Source: Peptoniphilus_A genitalis (GTDB taxonomy: Bacteria > Bacillota > Clostridia > Tissierellales > Peptoniphilaceae). Taken from it: a DNA stretch of 64,000 bases. Positions 50,574 to 60,150 of this stretch are shown here, piece after piece. The position numbers were made by a program, and so were the translations under genes. The stretch lies in the NCBI RefSeq assembly GCF_949769225.1, contig NZ_CATKPB010000004.1; one strand, 5' to 3'. Every line of letters starts with the position of its first letter. The first letter of the stretch is position 1. Under the pieces are notes generated by a model. It was not told where the DNA came from and searched no databases. It was given only the letters and a program-made list of their open reading frames with translations.

Positions 50574-51462
50574 CAATATCCTCCTTCTTTAGCACTCCAC
50601 TTGCAACTGCAAGGTCTAGAACTCTTTGTGCGCCAGCAATAACTGGATAGTCAACCATCTTGCCGTCAACAGTAATAACTCCAGAGCCCTTTCTTTCAGC
50701 TTCCTTTGAACCGGCTATAATTCTTAGTGACTTAGTAATGTCCTTTTCAGTTGGTGTGTAAACTTCATTTACAACAGCAATTTGTTTAGGGTGAATTACA
50801 GACTTACCATCAAAGCCAAGGTCCTTTATAAATTGAACTTCTTCTCTAAAGGCATCCATGTCGCTTAAGTTTGTGTTAACTGTATCGAAACAAGCAATGC
50901 CTGCATTTCTTGCTGCAAGTACAATTTGACTTCTTGCTGCGAAAAGTTCCCAACCGTGTTTAGACCTTTGAGTTTTTAGGTTAGTAACATAGTCAGCTGC
51001 TCCAAGAGCAATACCCATCATTCTTGGTGATGCCTTAGCAATGTCAACTGCATTAATAACTCCAGTTGGAGATTCAATAGCTGCCATCATTAGGGTTCTA
51101 CCTTGGCAACCCATTTCTTCTTCAACTTCTGTTATGATTTCATCTACATCTATAACATCTTGTGCAGTTTCTGACTTTGGTAGTCTGATTACATCTACCC
51201 CAGCCTTAACAACTGCCTTAATATCTTCACGTCCAAAAGGTGTATCAAGGGCGTTAATTCTTACAACAACTTCAGTTTTTCCGTAGTCTAGAGTTTTTAG
51301 TGCATTGTAAACTAAAAATCTTGCCGCGTCTTTTTGATTTATGCTCGTAGCATCTTCAAGGTCGATCATAATTGAATCAGGACCATAGATGTGAGCATCA
51401 GTGATGTTTGCAGGGTTGTTACCTGGAAGAAACATCATTGTTCTTCTTAATCTCTCTTTCAA
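50563..51462 (-). CDS. citE: citrate lyase beta subunit (citryl-ACP lyase)
   Basis: CitE cleaves citryl-ACP into oxaloacetate and acetyl-ACP. It is a 299-residue TIM barrel of the HpcH/CitE family. Key motifs are RRTMMFLPGNNPANI, DSIMIDLEDATSI (metal-site Glu/Asp), VVRINALDTPF and GFDGKSVIHPKQI. The start is UUG at 51462 with GGAG upstream, four bases after the citD stop. It sits in the standard D-E-F order. Confidence 0.95.
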   Translation of the reverse strand: MKERLRRTMMFLPGNNPANITDAHIYGPDSIMIDLEDATSINQKDAARFLVYNALKTLDYGKTEVVVRINALDTPFGREDIKAVVKAGVDVIRLPKSETAQDVIDVDEIITEVEEEMGCQGRTLMMAAIESPTGVINAVDIAKASPRMMGIALGAADYVTNLKTQRSKHGWELFAARSQIVLAARNAGIACFDTVNTNLSDMDAFREEVQFIKDLGFDGKSVIHPKQIAVVNEVYTPTEKDITKSLRIIAGSKEAERKGSGVITVDGKMVDYPVIAGAQRVLDLAVASGVLKKEDIDEL

Positions 51463-51466
51463 AATA

Positions 51467-51748
51467 TCAGCTCCAATTATATTCTGTGCTTTCAGCTGCT
51501 CTAAAACATGCTGCTGCTACTCTTGCTTTAATTGTGTAGTCCAAGGCACCCTTGTCTACTGCAGTAACTTTTGCATTTTCTACATCTAATTCTTTTAAAG
51601 TTTCTCTTATAACTTTTTCAATCTGTTTACCAAATTGTTTCTTTACTGAACTTTCTAGTTCAATAGATATGCCTTCTCCGTCATCAATAGTGATTAAAAT
51701 ATCATTTGACTCAAGAGTTCCGGCCATGGCTTCTTTTTTTAGTTTCAA
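51467..51748 (-). CDS. citD: citrate lyase acyl carrier protein
   Basis: CitD is the acyl carrier of the lyase complex and bears a 2'-(5''-triphosphoribosyl)-3'-dephospho-CoA group. I place the start at the UUG at 51748, which has GGAGGG six bases upstream. This gives 93 residues and puts the attachment serine at Ser14 in AGTLES, exactly the position in characterised CitD proteins. A longer frame to 51781 would overlap citS. The prosthetic group is made by citG and added by citX, both 7-9 kb away in this window. Confidence 0.92.
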   Translation of the reverse strand: MKLKKEAMAGTLESNDILITIDDGEGISIELESSVKKQFGKQIEKVIRETLKELDVENAKVTAVDKGALDYTIKARVAAACFRAAESTEYNWS

Positions 51749-51764
51749 AAAAATCCCTCCTAGT

Positions 51765-53054
51765 CTACATGAGCGTTCCAAAGAGTATTGATCCTATGAC
51801 TAGTATTATACCTCCACCAAGTCTTGATGAAAGTTGTGCATAAGAAATTAAATCCATTCTATCAGCTGCTCCAAGAACTGCCAAGTCACCAGATCCACCT
51901 CTGTTAGCCATACATAGGCCTGCTGTAACAGCAGAGTCAACAAAGAAAAATCCTACAAGGTGTCCAACAAGTCCTGAACCAATTACAGCACCAACAACAA
52001 TTAAAAATGCCATAACAACATTACCAAAAGTAATTGCAGCTATAAGTTCATTAAGGTCAGTTTCAACACCAACACCAACCATAATTAAGATTACAATGTT
52101 TTTAGTGAAGAAAGATTGAACTTCCTTAGCGGCTTGTCTAAGTGATCCTGGAACAAGTCCAAGTCCATTAGCAAGAGCAACAATAATAATCATAAAAGCA
52201 AATGGGTGAATTGGCACTGAAGGAACAAGTGGATCCCAAATCTTATCAGCTACAAGCCTACCTAATTGATAGAAAGTAAGACCCATTAAGATTGCTCCAG
52301 CGTAGTCCTTTAATTGTGTAGTAAACTTTTCTTCATTTTGTTCAATTTCAGGAGCTGATCTCATAAGAGTTTTCTTGTCTCCTGTAAGACCCTTTCTTGC
52401 TTCACCAATCTTATTTAAAATACCACCAGCAATAATAGCGAAGATATTTGCAATTGTAAGAATTGAAATAGCAAAGCCGTAATAGTTTGCAGCAGCATCT
52501 CCTGTAACTCTTTCATAAATTTGACTTAGTGGAACTGCACCTGCACCGTTACCTCCACCCATTACAGGAAGAACGTATTTTAAAATAGTGTTTGCTGGAG
52601 AAACTCCAAAGAAAAGTCCTCCAATGATACCAAGAATGGCAGCACCTAAAACTCCACCAAGGATTGCTGGAATATATCCTGCAAAAGACTTGATCATAAG
52701 GTCTCTATTAAGTCCAAGAAGTGAACCAGAGATAAGCATTATGATAAAGAAGTTTAATACTCCCATAGGCTTTGAGTTAACAGATGAAATAAGTTCTACA
52801 TATTCTTCTGGTATAACATGCAGATAAACTAAAATTGCTGTACCCAAGAAGGCAAGAACAAGTCCACCACCAACATAAGTGTTCCAAATTGGAATCCTCT
52901 CACCAATTTCATATAAAATAATACCTATTGCGAACATCAGGGCAACTCCGCCCGCTAAATCCTTTGACAAAACTCCCATATATGTTGCAATAAAAACAAT
53001 TGCAGATAAAACCAATAACATTGGAAGATTAAGTCCAAAATATTTTTTCTTCAA
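51765..53054 (-). CDS. citS: 2-hydroxycarboxylate (citrate/malate) transporter, CitS family
   Basis: A 429-residue secondary transporter with about eleven helices. The two reentrant-loop signatures are GGNGAGAVPLSQIYE and GGSGDLAVLGAADRMD. It is cotranscribed with citrate lyase, so citrate is the likely substrate, in symport with Na+ or in exchange for acetate. I use the UUG at 53054: AGGAGG sits eight bases upstream, while the 53105 start has no site. The 200-base upstream region has an inverted repeat CAAGATG..CATCTTG (53104-53134) and a palindrome ACAAAT-TTA-ATTTGT (53159-53173). Confidence 0.92.
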   Translation of the reverse strand: MKKKYFGLNLPMLLVLSAIVFIATYMGVLSKDLAGGVALMFAIGIILYEIGERIPIWNTYVGGGLVLAFLGTAILVYLHVIPEEYVELISSVNSKPMGVLNFFIIMLISGSLLGLNRDLMIKSFAGYIPAILGGVLGAAILGIIGGLFFGVSPANTILKYVLPVMGGGNGAGAVPLSQIYERVTGDAAANYYGFAISILTIANIFAIIAGGILNKIGEARKGLTGDKKTLMRSAPEIEQNEEKFTTQLKDYAGAILMGLTFYQLGRLVADKIWDPLVPSVPIHPFAFMIIIVALANGLGLVPGSLRQAAKEVQSFFTKNIVILIMVGVGVETDLNELIAAITFGNVVMAFLIVVGAVIGSGLVGHLVGFFFVDSAVTAGLCMANRGGSGDLAVLGAADRMDLISYAQLSSRLGGGIILVIGSILFGTLM

Positions 53055-53103
53055 TAGAAAAACCTCCTTTTTTCTATGATACCCCAGAAAGGCTTTCTTA
53101 TTC

Positions 53104-53175
53104 AAGATGTTAAACCGGTGAATTCGCCATCTTGCGTAAATATAAAATTGTTATAGTAACAAATTTAATTTGTGA
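53104..53175. promoter_or_regulatory. possible control region of the citS operon
   Basis: Two symmetric elements lie here: CAAGATG..CATCTTG around 53104-53134, and the palindrome ACAAAT-TTA-ATTTGT at 53159-53173. The second could be a LysR-type site for the adjacent regulator. A possible promoter is TTGAAT-N18-TATCAT nearer the gene. The evidence is weak. Confidence 0.35.
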
Positions 53176-53257
53176 TATCGCTTTACTTTTGCTAATTTAT
53201 TTTGAAAAATTAGGTCTTCCCAGTTTATATATTTAATTTAAAATTTCTAAGGAATTT

Positions 53258-54193
53258 TTAAAAATTTGATTTTTCTTCTTCCAAGAATTTATTAACTTCT
53301 TCCAAAAATACTTTGCTTGCTTGCGATGTATAAATATCTGGAATACTTAAGATAGAAGTAAACCAAGAGTTTTCGTCTGTACCTAAGAGGTTGTAGATGT
53401 CATAGTCCCTATCTTCTGTAAAAATATTTAAATAATCTCTTGGAAGAATTGTAAGACCCAGACCTTTAGCAGCTAGTCTCTTAGCAGTTTCAAAGTTTTT
53501 CGTTGTAGTAACAACCTTAGGATCTATGTTGCAAGAATTATAGATTCTGTTTTGCACCTTTCTTATTCCTTGGTTGGCATCAAGATTAATGAAGATCTCA
53601 TCTTTTAAATCTCTCAAGTCAATAAATTTTTCTCCATCCTTCATTACTACTACATTAAAATTCTTTAAATAATTTTTTTGAGTCACTAAAACAAAATGAT
53701 CCTCCCTCAAAATTTTATATTGAATCTTTTCATTTAAGTCCTTCTTGTGAACGTGGGTTAAGGCAAAGTCAACATCACCACTTAAAACCAATTCCTCAAG
53801 AGTTTTTGTGTTTCTTTCCATTACAATAAGTTCGACGTTGGGATATTTTTTATTAAATTTTGGCAAAACGTTGGGAAGGACATTCATCCCCATATATCTT
53901 GCAATACCAATTACAAGTCTACCTGATTTCAGTTCGTTGATATGGGTGATTTCAGATTTAAAATCGCTGTAAATATCTAAAATTTCTTTTGCCATGAGAT
54001 AATATTTTTCACCAGAATAGGTCAACTTCATCCCCCTTGGTTCACGAATAAAAAGATGAGTACCCAATTCTTTTTCTATTCTTTGCAGAGCTTGACTAAG
54101 ACTTGGTTGGGCAATAAAAAGCTCTTCAGCAGCTTTAGAAATTGATTTTGTATCAGCTATTTTTTTTATGTAAAGCAATTCTTTATCGTTCAT
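53258..54193 (-). CDS. LysR-family regulator, probably of citrate genes
   Basis: A 311-residue LysR-type protein. The N-terminal winged helix (1-60) reads YIKKIADTKSISKAAEELFIAQPSLSQALQRIEKELG, followed by the linker helix and a two-lobed effector-binding domain (about 90-300). It lies between the citrate lyase operon and the divergent CitM-type gene, so citrate is the likely effector. The 127 bases before the citM-type gene contain its divergent start and AT-rich palindromic words suitable for a LysR box. Confidence 0.9.
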   Translation of the reverse strand: MNDKELLYIKKIADTKSISKAAEELFIAQPSLSQALQRIEKELGTHLFIREPRGMKLTYSGEKYYLMAKEILDIYSDFKSEITHINELKSGRLVIGIARYMGMNVLPNVLPKFNKKYPNVELIVMERNTKTLEELVLSGDVDFALTHVHKKDLNEKIQYKILREDHFVLVTQKNYLKNFNVVVMKDGEKFIDLRDLKDEIFINLDANQGIRKVQNRIYNSCNIDPKVVTTTKNFETAKRLAAKGLGLTILPRDYLNIFTEDRDYDIYNLLGTDENSWFTSILSIPDIYTSQASKVFLEEVNKFLEEEKSNF

Positions 54194-54320
54194 ATTTCAC
54201 TCCCATAGTTGAAATCTATATGACATATTTTTAATTCATATTTGTTATATAGCCTCTTTAGTATGATAATATCTTATATATATGAAGACTTTATGTCAAT
54301 TACATAACAGGAGGTAAATT

Positions 54321-55619
54321 ATGTTATCATTAGTAGGTTTTTTATTAGTTCTTGCAATTATTGTACTGCTACTAAAAGGAAAAATGAGTCCAATCGTTGT
54401 TCTTATCTTAGTACCAAGTTTAGCTGCTCTTTTAATTGGAACTAGTATTGCTGATCTTAAAGAAATGATTGGCGCAGGTATGAAGACCGTTTCCAACAAC
54501 TCAATTTTATTTATTTTTTCAATTATCTTCTTCTGCATTATGAGTGATGTAGGAGTGTTTGATGTAATAGTAGATAAACTTGTTGCTATGGCTGGAGAAA
54601 ATGTAATTGCAATCACAATTGCAACAGGAATAATAGGTATAATAGCTCACCTTGATGGTGCTACTGCTACAACTGTACTTATTACTATTCCAACAATGTA
54701 CCCAATATACAAGAGAATGGGGATTAGACCACAAGTTTTACTATGCTTAACAGCTTGTGCAATGGGTGTTATGAACCTTTTACCATGGGGTGGACCTGTT
54801 GCAAGAGCTGCCACAGTTCTCGGTGTTGATGCAACAGGTTTATGGTTAAAGTTAATACCAATTCAAATTTTCGGTATAGTTGCTACTGTTACTCTTGCTG
54901 TTATCCTTGGATCTATCGAGAAAAAGAGAGGAGCAGGCACAACATTAAAGGTTGACTCTTCAGTAGTTAAAAAAACTAAAGAAGAGCTTGATTCTAGATT
55001 TAAAAAACTTCTTCCATTAAATATTATTTTAACAATCGCTGTAATTGGTCTTTTAATGGTTGATGTCCTACAATCTTACTATGTATTTATGATTGGTCTA
55101 TCTCTTGCTCTTTGCATTAACTACCCTAACCTTAAAGCACAAAATGAAAAGATTAAGGAGCACGCTGCATCTGCATTAACTATTTCTGCAACAATTTTAT
55201 CAGCAGGTATTATGGTTGGTATAATGGATGGAACTGGAATGATCGAAGCAATGGCAATTACCCTTACTAATATTATTCCAAGTGCACTTGGTAGGTTTAC
55301 TCACTTAATCTTTGGTTTCTTAGCACTTCCAATGGGAATGTTAGTTGGCACCGATGCTTATTTCTTTGGACTAATGCCACCAATTATTGAAGTTGGAAAA
55401 GCTTTTGGTGTAGAAGGAATCAACACAGCAATGGCTATGTTAATAGGAAAGAACGTATCACTTATGATCTCTCCACTTGTTCCTGCAACTTACCTTGCAC
55501 TTGGACTTGTTGAAGACTTAGATCTAAAAGATCACATAAAATTTTCTTTCAAATACCTATACCCTATATCCGTTTTAATGGTTATAGCTGGTCTAATATT
55601 TGGAATTATACACCTATAA
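54321..55619 (+). CDS. CitMHS-family citrate transporter
   Basis: A 432-residue transporter with about twelve helices. HLDGATATTVLITIPTMYPIYKRMGI and NLLPWGGPVARAATVLG are family blocks, and LMISPLVPATYLALGLVEDL occurs near the C-terminus. Members carry citrate complexed with Mg2+ or Ca2+, or H+-citrate. AGGAGG lies eight bases upstream of the ATG. It is divergent from the LysR gene and ends in a terminator, so it is a second, separately controlled citrate carrier next to CitS. Confidence 0.9.
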   Translation: MLSLVGFLLVLAIIVLLLKGKMSPIVVLILVPSLAALLIGTSIADLKEMIGAGMKTVSNNSILFIFSIIFFCIMSDVGVFDVIVDKLVAMAGENVIAITIATGIIGIIAHLDGATATTVLITIPTMYPIYKRMGIRPQVLLCLTACAMGVMNLLPWGGPVARAATVLGVDATGLWLKLIPIQIFGIVATVTLAVILGSIEKKRGAGTTLKVDSSVVKKTKEELDSRFKKLLPLNIILTIAVIGLLMVDVLQSYYVFMIGLSLALCINYPNLKAQNEKIKEHAASALTISATILSAGIMVGIMDGTGMIEAMAITLTNIIPSALGRFTHLIFGFLALPMGMLVGTDAYFFGLMPPIIEVGKAFGVEGINTAMAMLIGKNVSLMISPLVPATYLALGLVEDLDLKDHIKFSFKYLYPISVLMVIAGLIFGIIHL

Positions 55620-55631
55620 AACTAAAATTAA

Positions 55632-55660
55632 AAAGTTGGCTTATTGCCGACTTTTTTTCT
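55632..55660 (+). terminator. terminator after the CitMHS transporter gene
   Basis: AAAGTTGGC-TTATT-GCCGACTTT with one wobble, followed by TTTTC. Confidence 0.8.
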
Positions 55661-55803
55661 ACAATTTTTTATAATAGCTTTTTTGATTTATTAATTCGTA
55701 ATTTATCTACTCTAACAATAGTTTCTTTAATCCTAATTATTCTTCTTTCATCAATTATTTTATTTCCACAAGTAATATTCTAGGAAGCAAATATCTAATT
55801 AAC

Positions 55804-55831
55804 AAAATAGGAGCAAGTCAAACTTGCTCCT
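55804..55831 (-). terminator. terminator after isocitrate dehydrogenase
   Basis: AGGAGCAAGT-TTG-ACTTGCTCCT, a perfect 10-bp stem, followed by ATTTTGTT on the minus strand. Confidence 0.85.
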
Positions 55832-55842
55832 TTACTTATCTT

Positions 55843-57030
55843 TTATAGAGATTTATCCAAAAACTCTCTAACTTTATGAATAAATTCTAAATAATTTACT
55901 TTTTCATAATCTTCTTTGTTATAGCTTGATATTAAATCACCAGTTATAAAACCATTTTCTATTGTATCTCTAACAGCCTTTTTTAATTTTACTCCAAATT
56001 CTTCTAATTCTTTATTTCCATCAAGTTGACCTCTCTTTTCAAGACCTGATGCCCAAGTAAATATTAGTGCAACTGAGTTAGTGGAAGTGATTTCTCCTTC
56101 TTGATATCTTCTGTAATGGTCGGTTACTGTTCCATGTGCTGCTTCATAAAGATAAGTTCCATTTCCTATTATTGATGATTCCATCAGTGATAGTGAACCA
56201 TAAACTGCTGAGATCATATCACTCATTACATCTCCATCATAATTTTTTAGTGCCCAAAGAATGTTACCTCTTGATTTCATTATTTGTGCTATGGCATTAT
56301 CTATTAAATAATAATTATAATTTATTCCATTCTTATCAAAATCTTTTCTATATTCTTCAAAAGTGTCATTGAATATTTCTTTAAAAACAGAATCGTATCC
56401 TGGAACAACAGTGTCTTTAGTTGAAAAAATTAAATTCATCTTTTTTTCAATAGCATATTTAAAGCACTCATGGGCAAAATATTTTATTGACTCAACCTTA
56501 TTATATTGAGTTAAAAATATTGCATCGTAATCTGGTTTATATGAATATTTATTTTCTCCATTAATTGAAACATTTAATTCTTCTCCTTTCTTCAAGCTAA
56601 AGGACTTTGAAACATAAATGTCCCCAAAGGAATGCCTTGCTATTGCAATTGGCTCTTTCCAAGTTGGTATTAAGATGTCTAAGCAATCGAATGTAATTGG
56701 CTCCCTAAACATAACCCCATCAAGGTAGGCCCTTATAGTTGCATTTGGCGATGGATAAATTTTCTTTAAGTTAAACTCTTTTACCCTATCTTCATTTGCT
56801 GTAATAGTTGCACACTTTACACCAACCTTGTATTTCTCAACAGCCTTAGCAGAATCAAGTGTGACCTCATCATCAGTATCATTTCTGTTTTCCATTGAAA
56901 GGTCATAGTAGTCAAGCTTCAAATCAATGTAAGGCTCAAGTAATTCTTTTTTTATATCTTTCCAGATGACCCTTGTCATCTCATCTCCGTCCATATCAAC
57001 AATAGGATTTTGCATTTTAATTTTTTCCAA
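55843..57030 (-). CDS. icd: NADP-dependent isocitrate dehydrogenase, eukaryote-like homodimeric type
   Basis: This enzyme converts isocitrate to 2-oxoglutarate and CO2. It belongs to the type II, IDH1-like subfamily: NPIVDMDGDEMTRVIWKDIK at the N-terminus, the isocitrate-binding SPNATIR, then NYDGDVMSDMISAVYGSLSLM and AAHGTVTDHYRRYQEGE. I start at the UUG at 57030 with GAGGTG upstream, giving 395 residues; an ATG five codons later is the alternative. The gene stands between the two citrate clusters, which suggests it feeds citrate carbon to 2-oxoglutarate and glutamate. Aconitase is not in the window. Confidence 0.93.
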   Translation of the reverse strand: MEKIKMQNPIVDMDGDEMTRVIWKDIKKELLEPYIDLKLDYYDLSMENRNDTDDEVTLDSAKAVEKYKVGVKCATITANEDRVKEFNLKKIYPSPNATIRAYLDGVMFREPITFDCLDILIPTWKEPIAIARHSFGDIYVSKSFSLKKGEELNVSINGENKYSYKPDYDAIFLTQYNKVESIKYFAHECFKYAIEKKMNLIFSTKDTVVPGYDSVFKEIFNDTFEEYRKDFDKNGINYNYYLIDNAIAQIMKSRGNILWALKNYDGDVMSDMISAVYGSLSLMESSIIGNGTYLYEAAHGTVTDHYRRYQEGEITSTNSVALIFTWASGLEKRGQLDGNKELEEFGVKLKKAVRDTIENGFITGDLISSYNKEDYEKVNYLEFIHKVREFLDKSL

Positions 57031-57307
57031 AATTATCACCTCTACTAGGAATTCTATCAAAGTATTATCTATAAGACTAATATTAAAATTCAAGTCTAGG
57101 TATATAATTTGACTATGGCACACAAGATAGTGTGAATTTTCTACTTAGCTTTTTAGTAGATATTTAGTTACAGAATTCTTTACTTTAATCTATTAAATTC
57201 TTTGTAAATGTCTTATACTATAATTAATAAATGTTTTCATCTACGACAATTTGATTAGACTTTCTTGTCTATCAAGTTTTAATTTTTTACTTATTAAGGA
57301 GGTTTTT

Positions 57308-58558
57308 ATGAAAAATTTTAGTAGGCTTTTATTTGTTCTTTTATTGGCTTCTTGTCTTTTAATTCCTAGCTCTCTTTTGGCAAAGGGTATGAGTGACAAT
57401 AACGAAAAAATTGAGACCTTGCAAAAAGCTGGAATCATTACTGGTTATCCTGATGGCAGTCTTGGCTTAGATAAGCCCATCACTCGTGCTGAAATTGCTG
57501 TAATTCTTACAAAAATAAAGGGCGAGCTTATTGAAAAAAATGACCAGCAAATTTTTAATGACGTGGGCAAGGGTCATTGGGCAAAGTTTTATGTTGAAAA
57601 CGCCAGCCAAATAAAAAATCCACAGGGCATCTCTGCTATTGTTGGATATCCCGATGGATCCTTCAAGCCTTCTAATCAAATCACTTATGCTGAGATTTTA
57701 AAAATTTTAGTTGCGGCAAGTAAGTCGGACTTAACTTCTGCTGATGTGAAGGAATCTACTTGGCCATCATCTTGGATAGCTTGGGCGAATTCCATGGGGA
57801 TAATTGGACCTAATAGTGGGATTGAAAACCCTGATCCAAATAAATTTGCTCCTCGTGGTCACGTCTTTACAATGGTCTATAACGCCATGTCAGATGATAT
57901 CAATAAGATTGAACCCAAGGCTCCAGAAAATATAAATGAAAAAACAAAGGAGCTTTCTAAGGAAAATAAAATAGAAAACACTGATGGCAAAAAGGCAGCT
58001 GTTGATAGTGAGATTGGAAATATAGATTCCTTTAACAAGGGAGTAAATTTTAACCACGACTTGTTCCATCAAGAATTTTTAAAGTTAATTAATGCTGACA
58101 GACAAAACTTGGGGTGTGATCCACTTGAATGGGCTGATGATTTAACAAAGGGCGCATCAATTCGTTCTGAAGAACTTGTAGCAAATGGATCTATTGATGT
58201 AAATGGAAAATTTCACCGACGCTTAGATGGTCGACCATGGCAAACTTCTTTAGATTATCTTGAGCCTCAAATTTCTACAACTACTCACGGTGAAAATCTT
58301 GTTGAGATTATCAATTCTTCTAGTAATGGAAATATTGCACCTAAGACTCGAAAATTTTTAACTGATGAAAAGTTCATGGCAAAGACTCTTTATGATTTGT
58401 GGTGGAATTCACCTGGCCATCGTGACAACATGATGAATCCAAAATTTAAATATTTAAATCTTCAGCTTCGTCTTGGCGATCACGCAAAAAATGTTGACAA
58501 GGGTAAGAGGACTTTCTACTTTGTTGGAACAACTCATTTCAGAGGCGACTACAAATAA
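57308..58558 (+). CDS. SLH-anchored CAP (SCP/PR-1) domain surface protein
   Basis: A 416-residue secreted protein from the ATG at 57308 (AAGGAGG upstream). The signal peptide ends near SSLLAKG. Three SLH-like domains cover about 30-205: GYPDGSLGLDKPITRAEIA, GYPDGSFKPSNQITYAEIL and a weaker third. A Lys/Glu-rich linker leads to a CAP domain (about 255-416), with LINADRQNLGCDPLEWADD, a central HGENLVEI and NSPGHRDNMMNPKFKYLNL. The CAP His and Glu residues are present (HGEN, GHRDNM). CAP proteins on bacterial surfaces have varied roles, none deducible here. Confidence 0.88.
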   Translation: MKNFSRLLFVLLLASCLLIPSSLLAKGMSDNNEKIETLQKAGIITGYPDGSLGLDKPITRAEIAVILTKIKGELIEKNDQQIFNDVGKGHWAKFYVENASQIKNPQGISAIVGYPDGSFKPSNQITYAEILKILVAASKSDLTSADVKESTWPSSWIAWANSMGIIGPNSGIENPDPNKFAPRGHVFTMVYNAMSDDINKIEPKAPENINEKTKELSKENKIENTDGKKAAVDSEIGNIDSFNKGVNFNHDLFHQEFLKLINADRQNLGCDPLEWADDLTKGASIRSEELVANGSIDVNGKFHRRLDGRPWQTSLDYLEPQISTTTHGENLVEIINSSSNGNIAPKTRKFLTDEKFMAKTLYDLWWNSPGHRDNMMNPKFKYLNLQLRLGDHAKNVDKGKRTFYFVGTTHFRGDYK

Positions 58559-58565
58559 AAAATAA

Positions 58566-58600
58566 TCCCCAAGAATTTATTTCTTCTTGGGGACTTTTTT
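58566..58600. terminator. bidirectional terminator between the SLH-CAP gene and citX
   Basis: TCCCCAAGAA and TTCTTGGGGA form a perfect 10-bp stem. The plus strand continues CTTTTTTATG and the minus strand TTATTTTTTATTT. Confidence 0.85.
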
Positions 58601-58649
58601 ATGATTTCTTGCAAGATTATTTAGCAAAATTTCAAAAATTTTTTGAGGG

Positions 58650-59171
58650 CTATTCCATTGTCTCTTTAATAATTTCTCTTACTCTCTCTTCAAGTTCCTT
58701 TAAGTTGTGCCTTTCTTCCTTGATGCAGGTCCTTGCTGTGTCGCCACAAATTATGCACTTCCTCTCTGGAAGCCCCAAGGATGATCTTGAAATTTGTGAG
58801 AAGTCCTTATCGTAGATGTCCAAGTCCAGGAGCCTTCCTCCTAGGGATTCTTCTTCAACTTCCATCATTAGTTTTTTTATGAGTCTTCCATCGCCATTAA
58901 GGACAGCAAGGTACTCCATGCCTGTGACTAAATTTTGATAGTCTTCAAATAAAATTTTTATTTTATTTTCTTCCAAAAGATTTTTAATCTTCTCTACATA
59001 TTTTTTGTGAAAGCTTACTGCTTCTTCAAAGTTTTTGTCTTCGCCAGGAATGTTTAACATAAAGGAAAGTACTGGGGCCTTGTAGCATTCTGTCAGGTCC
59101 TTGATCTTGTAATATCTTTTTTCCTTGGCTTCCAGCATCCTATTCATGGCAAGTATCTTAGAGTCTATCAT
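58650..59171 (-). CDS. citX: apo-citrate lyase phosphoribosyl-dephospho-CoA transferase
   Basis: CitX attaches the prosthetic group to Ser14 of CitD. It has 173 residues. The family C-terminus GLPERKCIICGDTARTCIKE, with its Cys pair and Arg, is clear, as is GRLLDLDIYDKDFSQISR. It overlaps citC by 14 bases and is last in citG-citC-citX. Confidence 0.92.
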   Translation of the reverse strand: MIDSKILAMNRMLEAKEKRYYKIKDLTECYKAPVLSFMLNIPGEDKNFEEAVSFHKKYVEKIKNLLEENKIKILFEDYQNLVTGMEYLAVLNGDGRLIKKLMMEVEEESLGGRLLDLDIYDKDFSQISRSSLGLPERKCIICGDTARTCIKEERHNLKELEERVREIIKETME

Positions 59172-60150
59172 TTATTATCCTCTGTCCTTCTTCTGACTTT
59201 AGGGCTTTTATTGTCGCATCTGGCAAAAATCTATAAGCTTCTTCAAATTTTCTTTCCTTTAAAAGGGCCCTAACTTTTGAGGCAGAAATTATTTCATTGT
59301 CCAGACTTGTCCTTGGAATTTCTACGACCTCTAGGCCAAATTCTGGCAAGATTTTTTCCATAGTCTCGTTGTAATTTTTTGTAACAACATCCCTGTCTTC
59401 GCTTCCCACAAATCTCTTTTTTATATTTAAGGCTTTTGCAAAGTATCTTCCAAAGATTTTTGTGTCAAGTTCTGAATAGGCCTTTAGGATTGTTTTTTCG
59501 TCCTTATAAAAATATGTTGGAAAGGTGTTTTTTGAAATAATATAGTCGTTGCCAGGGTGAACTATGACGTCCTCATACTCTTCCAACTCTTCCTTAACAA
59601 TCTTGTACCTAAAGTCATAGGGGAAGGTGGACCCGTCCTCCTCCACCATAAAGATGTGTAAGAGGTCAGTTTGTTTTCTAGCTTCGTTAATTAAATAGAG
59701 ATGACCCTTGGTCATAGGGTTGGCGTTAATAACAATTGCGCCAGACTCCCTCTGGTCTTCAATATTTTTTAAGAGCTTGTGAAGTTCTTCTATCTTATTG
59801 TCTAAGAGGGCAACATCTTCTGTCTCTTCAACTAGAGAAAACCCAAAGTCTGCAAAGATCTTAATGTTTTTTGGCTTTGTAAAGATGAAGAGATGATTAT
59901 TCCCAATCTCGTATTGATGATTAAGGAGCCTTGTGATTATTGAATTTGTAATTCCCATGCCTTGATAGGCTGGGTCAATGGCAAAGCACTTTAGGACCCT
60001 GCCAGCACAAGATCCAGTTCCAACAATTTTGTCGCCGTCAAGTGCCACAAGGGTGTAGTCCACGTCCCTCTCATAGTTTATATCAAAGTCTTTCAAGAAA
60101 TTCTCAACATTCTTCTTTTCAAATTTCATAACTTGTCTATAATCAATCAA
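59158..60150 (-). CDS. citC: [citrate (pro-3S)-lyase] ligase
   Basis: CitC acetylates the thiol of the CitD prosthetic group using acetate and ATP, switching the lyase on. The 330 residues have an N-terminal GNAT-like part (about 1-125) and a nucleotidyltransferase domain beginning VINANPMTKGHLYLINEA, which holds the HxGH-like ATP site. The C-terminal block PRTSLDNEIISASKVRALLKE is typical. The start is UUG at 60150 with GGAGGG five bases upstream, overlapping the citG stop by 8 bases. Confidence 0.93.
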   Translation of the reverse strand: MIDYRQVMKFEKKNVENFLKDFDINYERDVDYTLVALDGDKIVGTGSCAGRVLKCFAIDPAYQGMGITNSIITRLLNHQYEIGNNHLFIFTKPKNIKIFADFGFSLVEETEDVALLDNKIEELHKLLKNIEDQRESGAIVINANPMTKGHLYLINEARKQTDLLHIFMVEEDGSTFPYDFRYKIVKEELEEYEDVIVHPGNDYIISKNTFPTYFYKDEKTILKAYSELDTKIFGRYFAKALNIKKRFVGSEDRDVVTKNYNETMEKILPEFGLEVVEIPRTSLDNEIISASKVRALLKERKFEEAYRFLPDATIKALKSEEGQRIINDRL

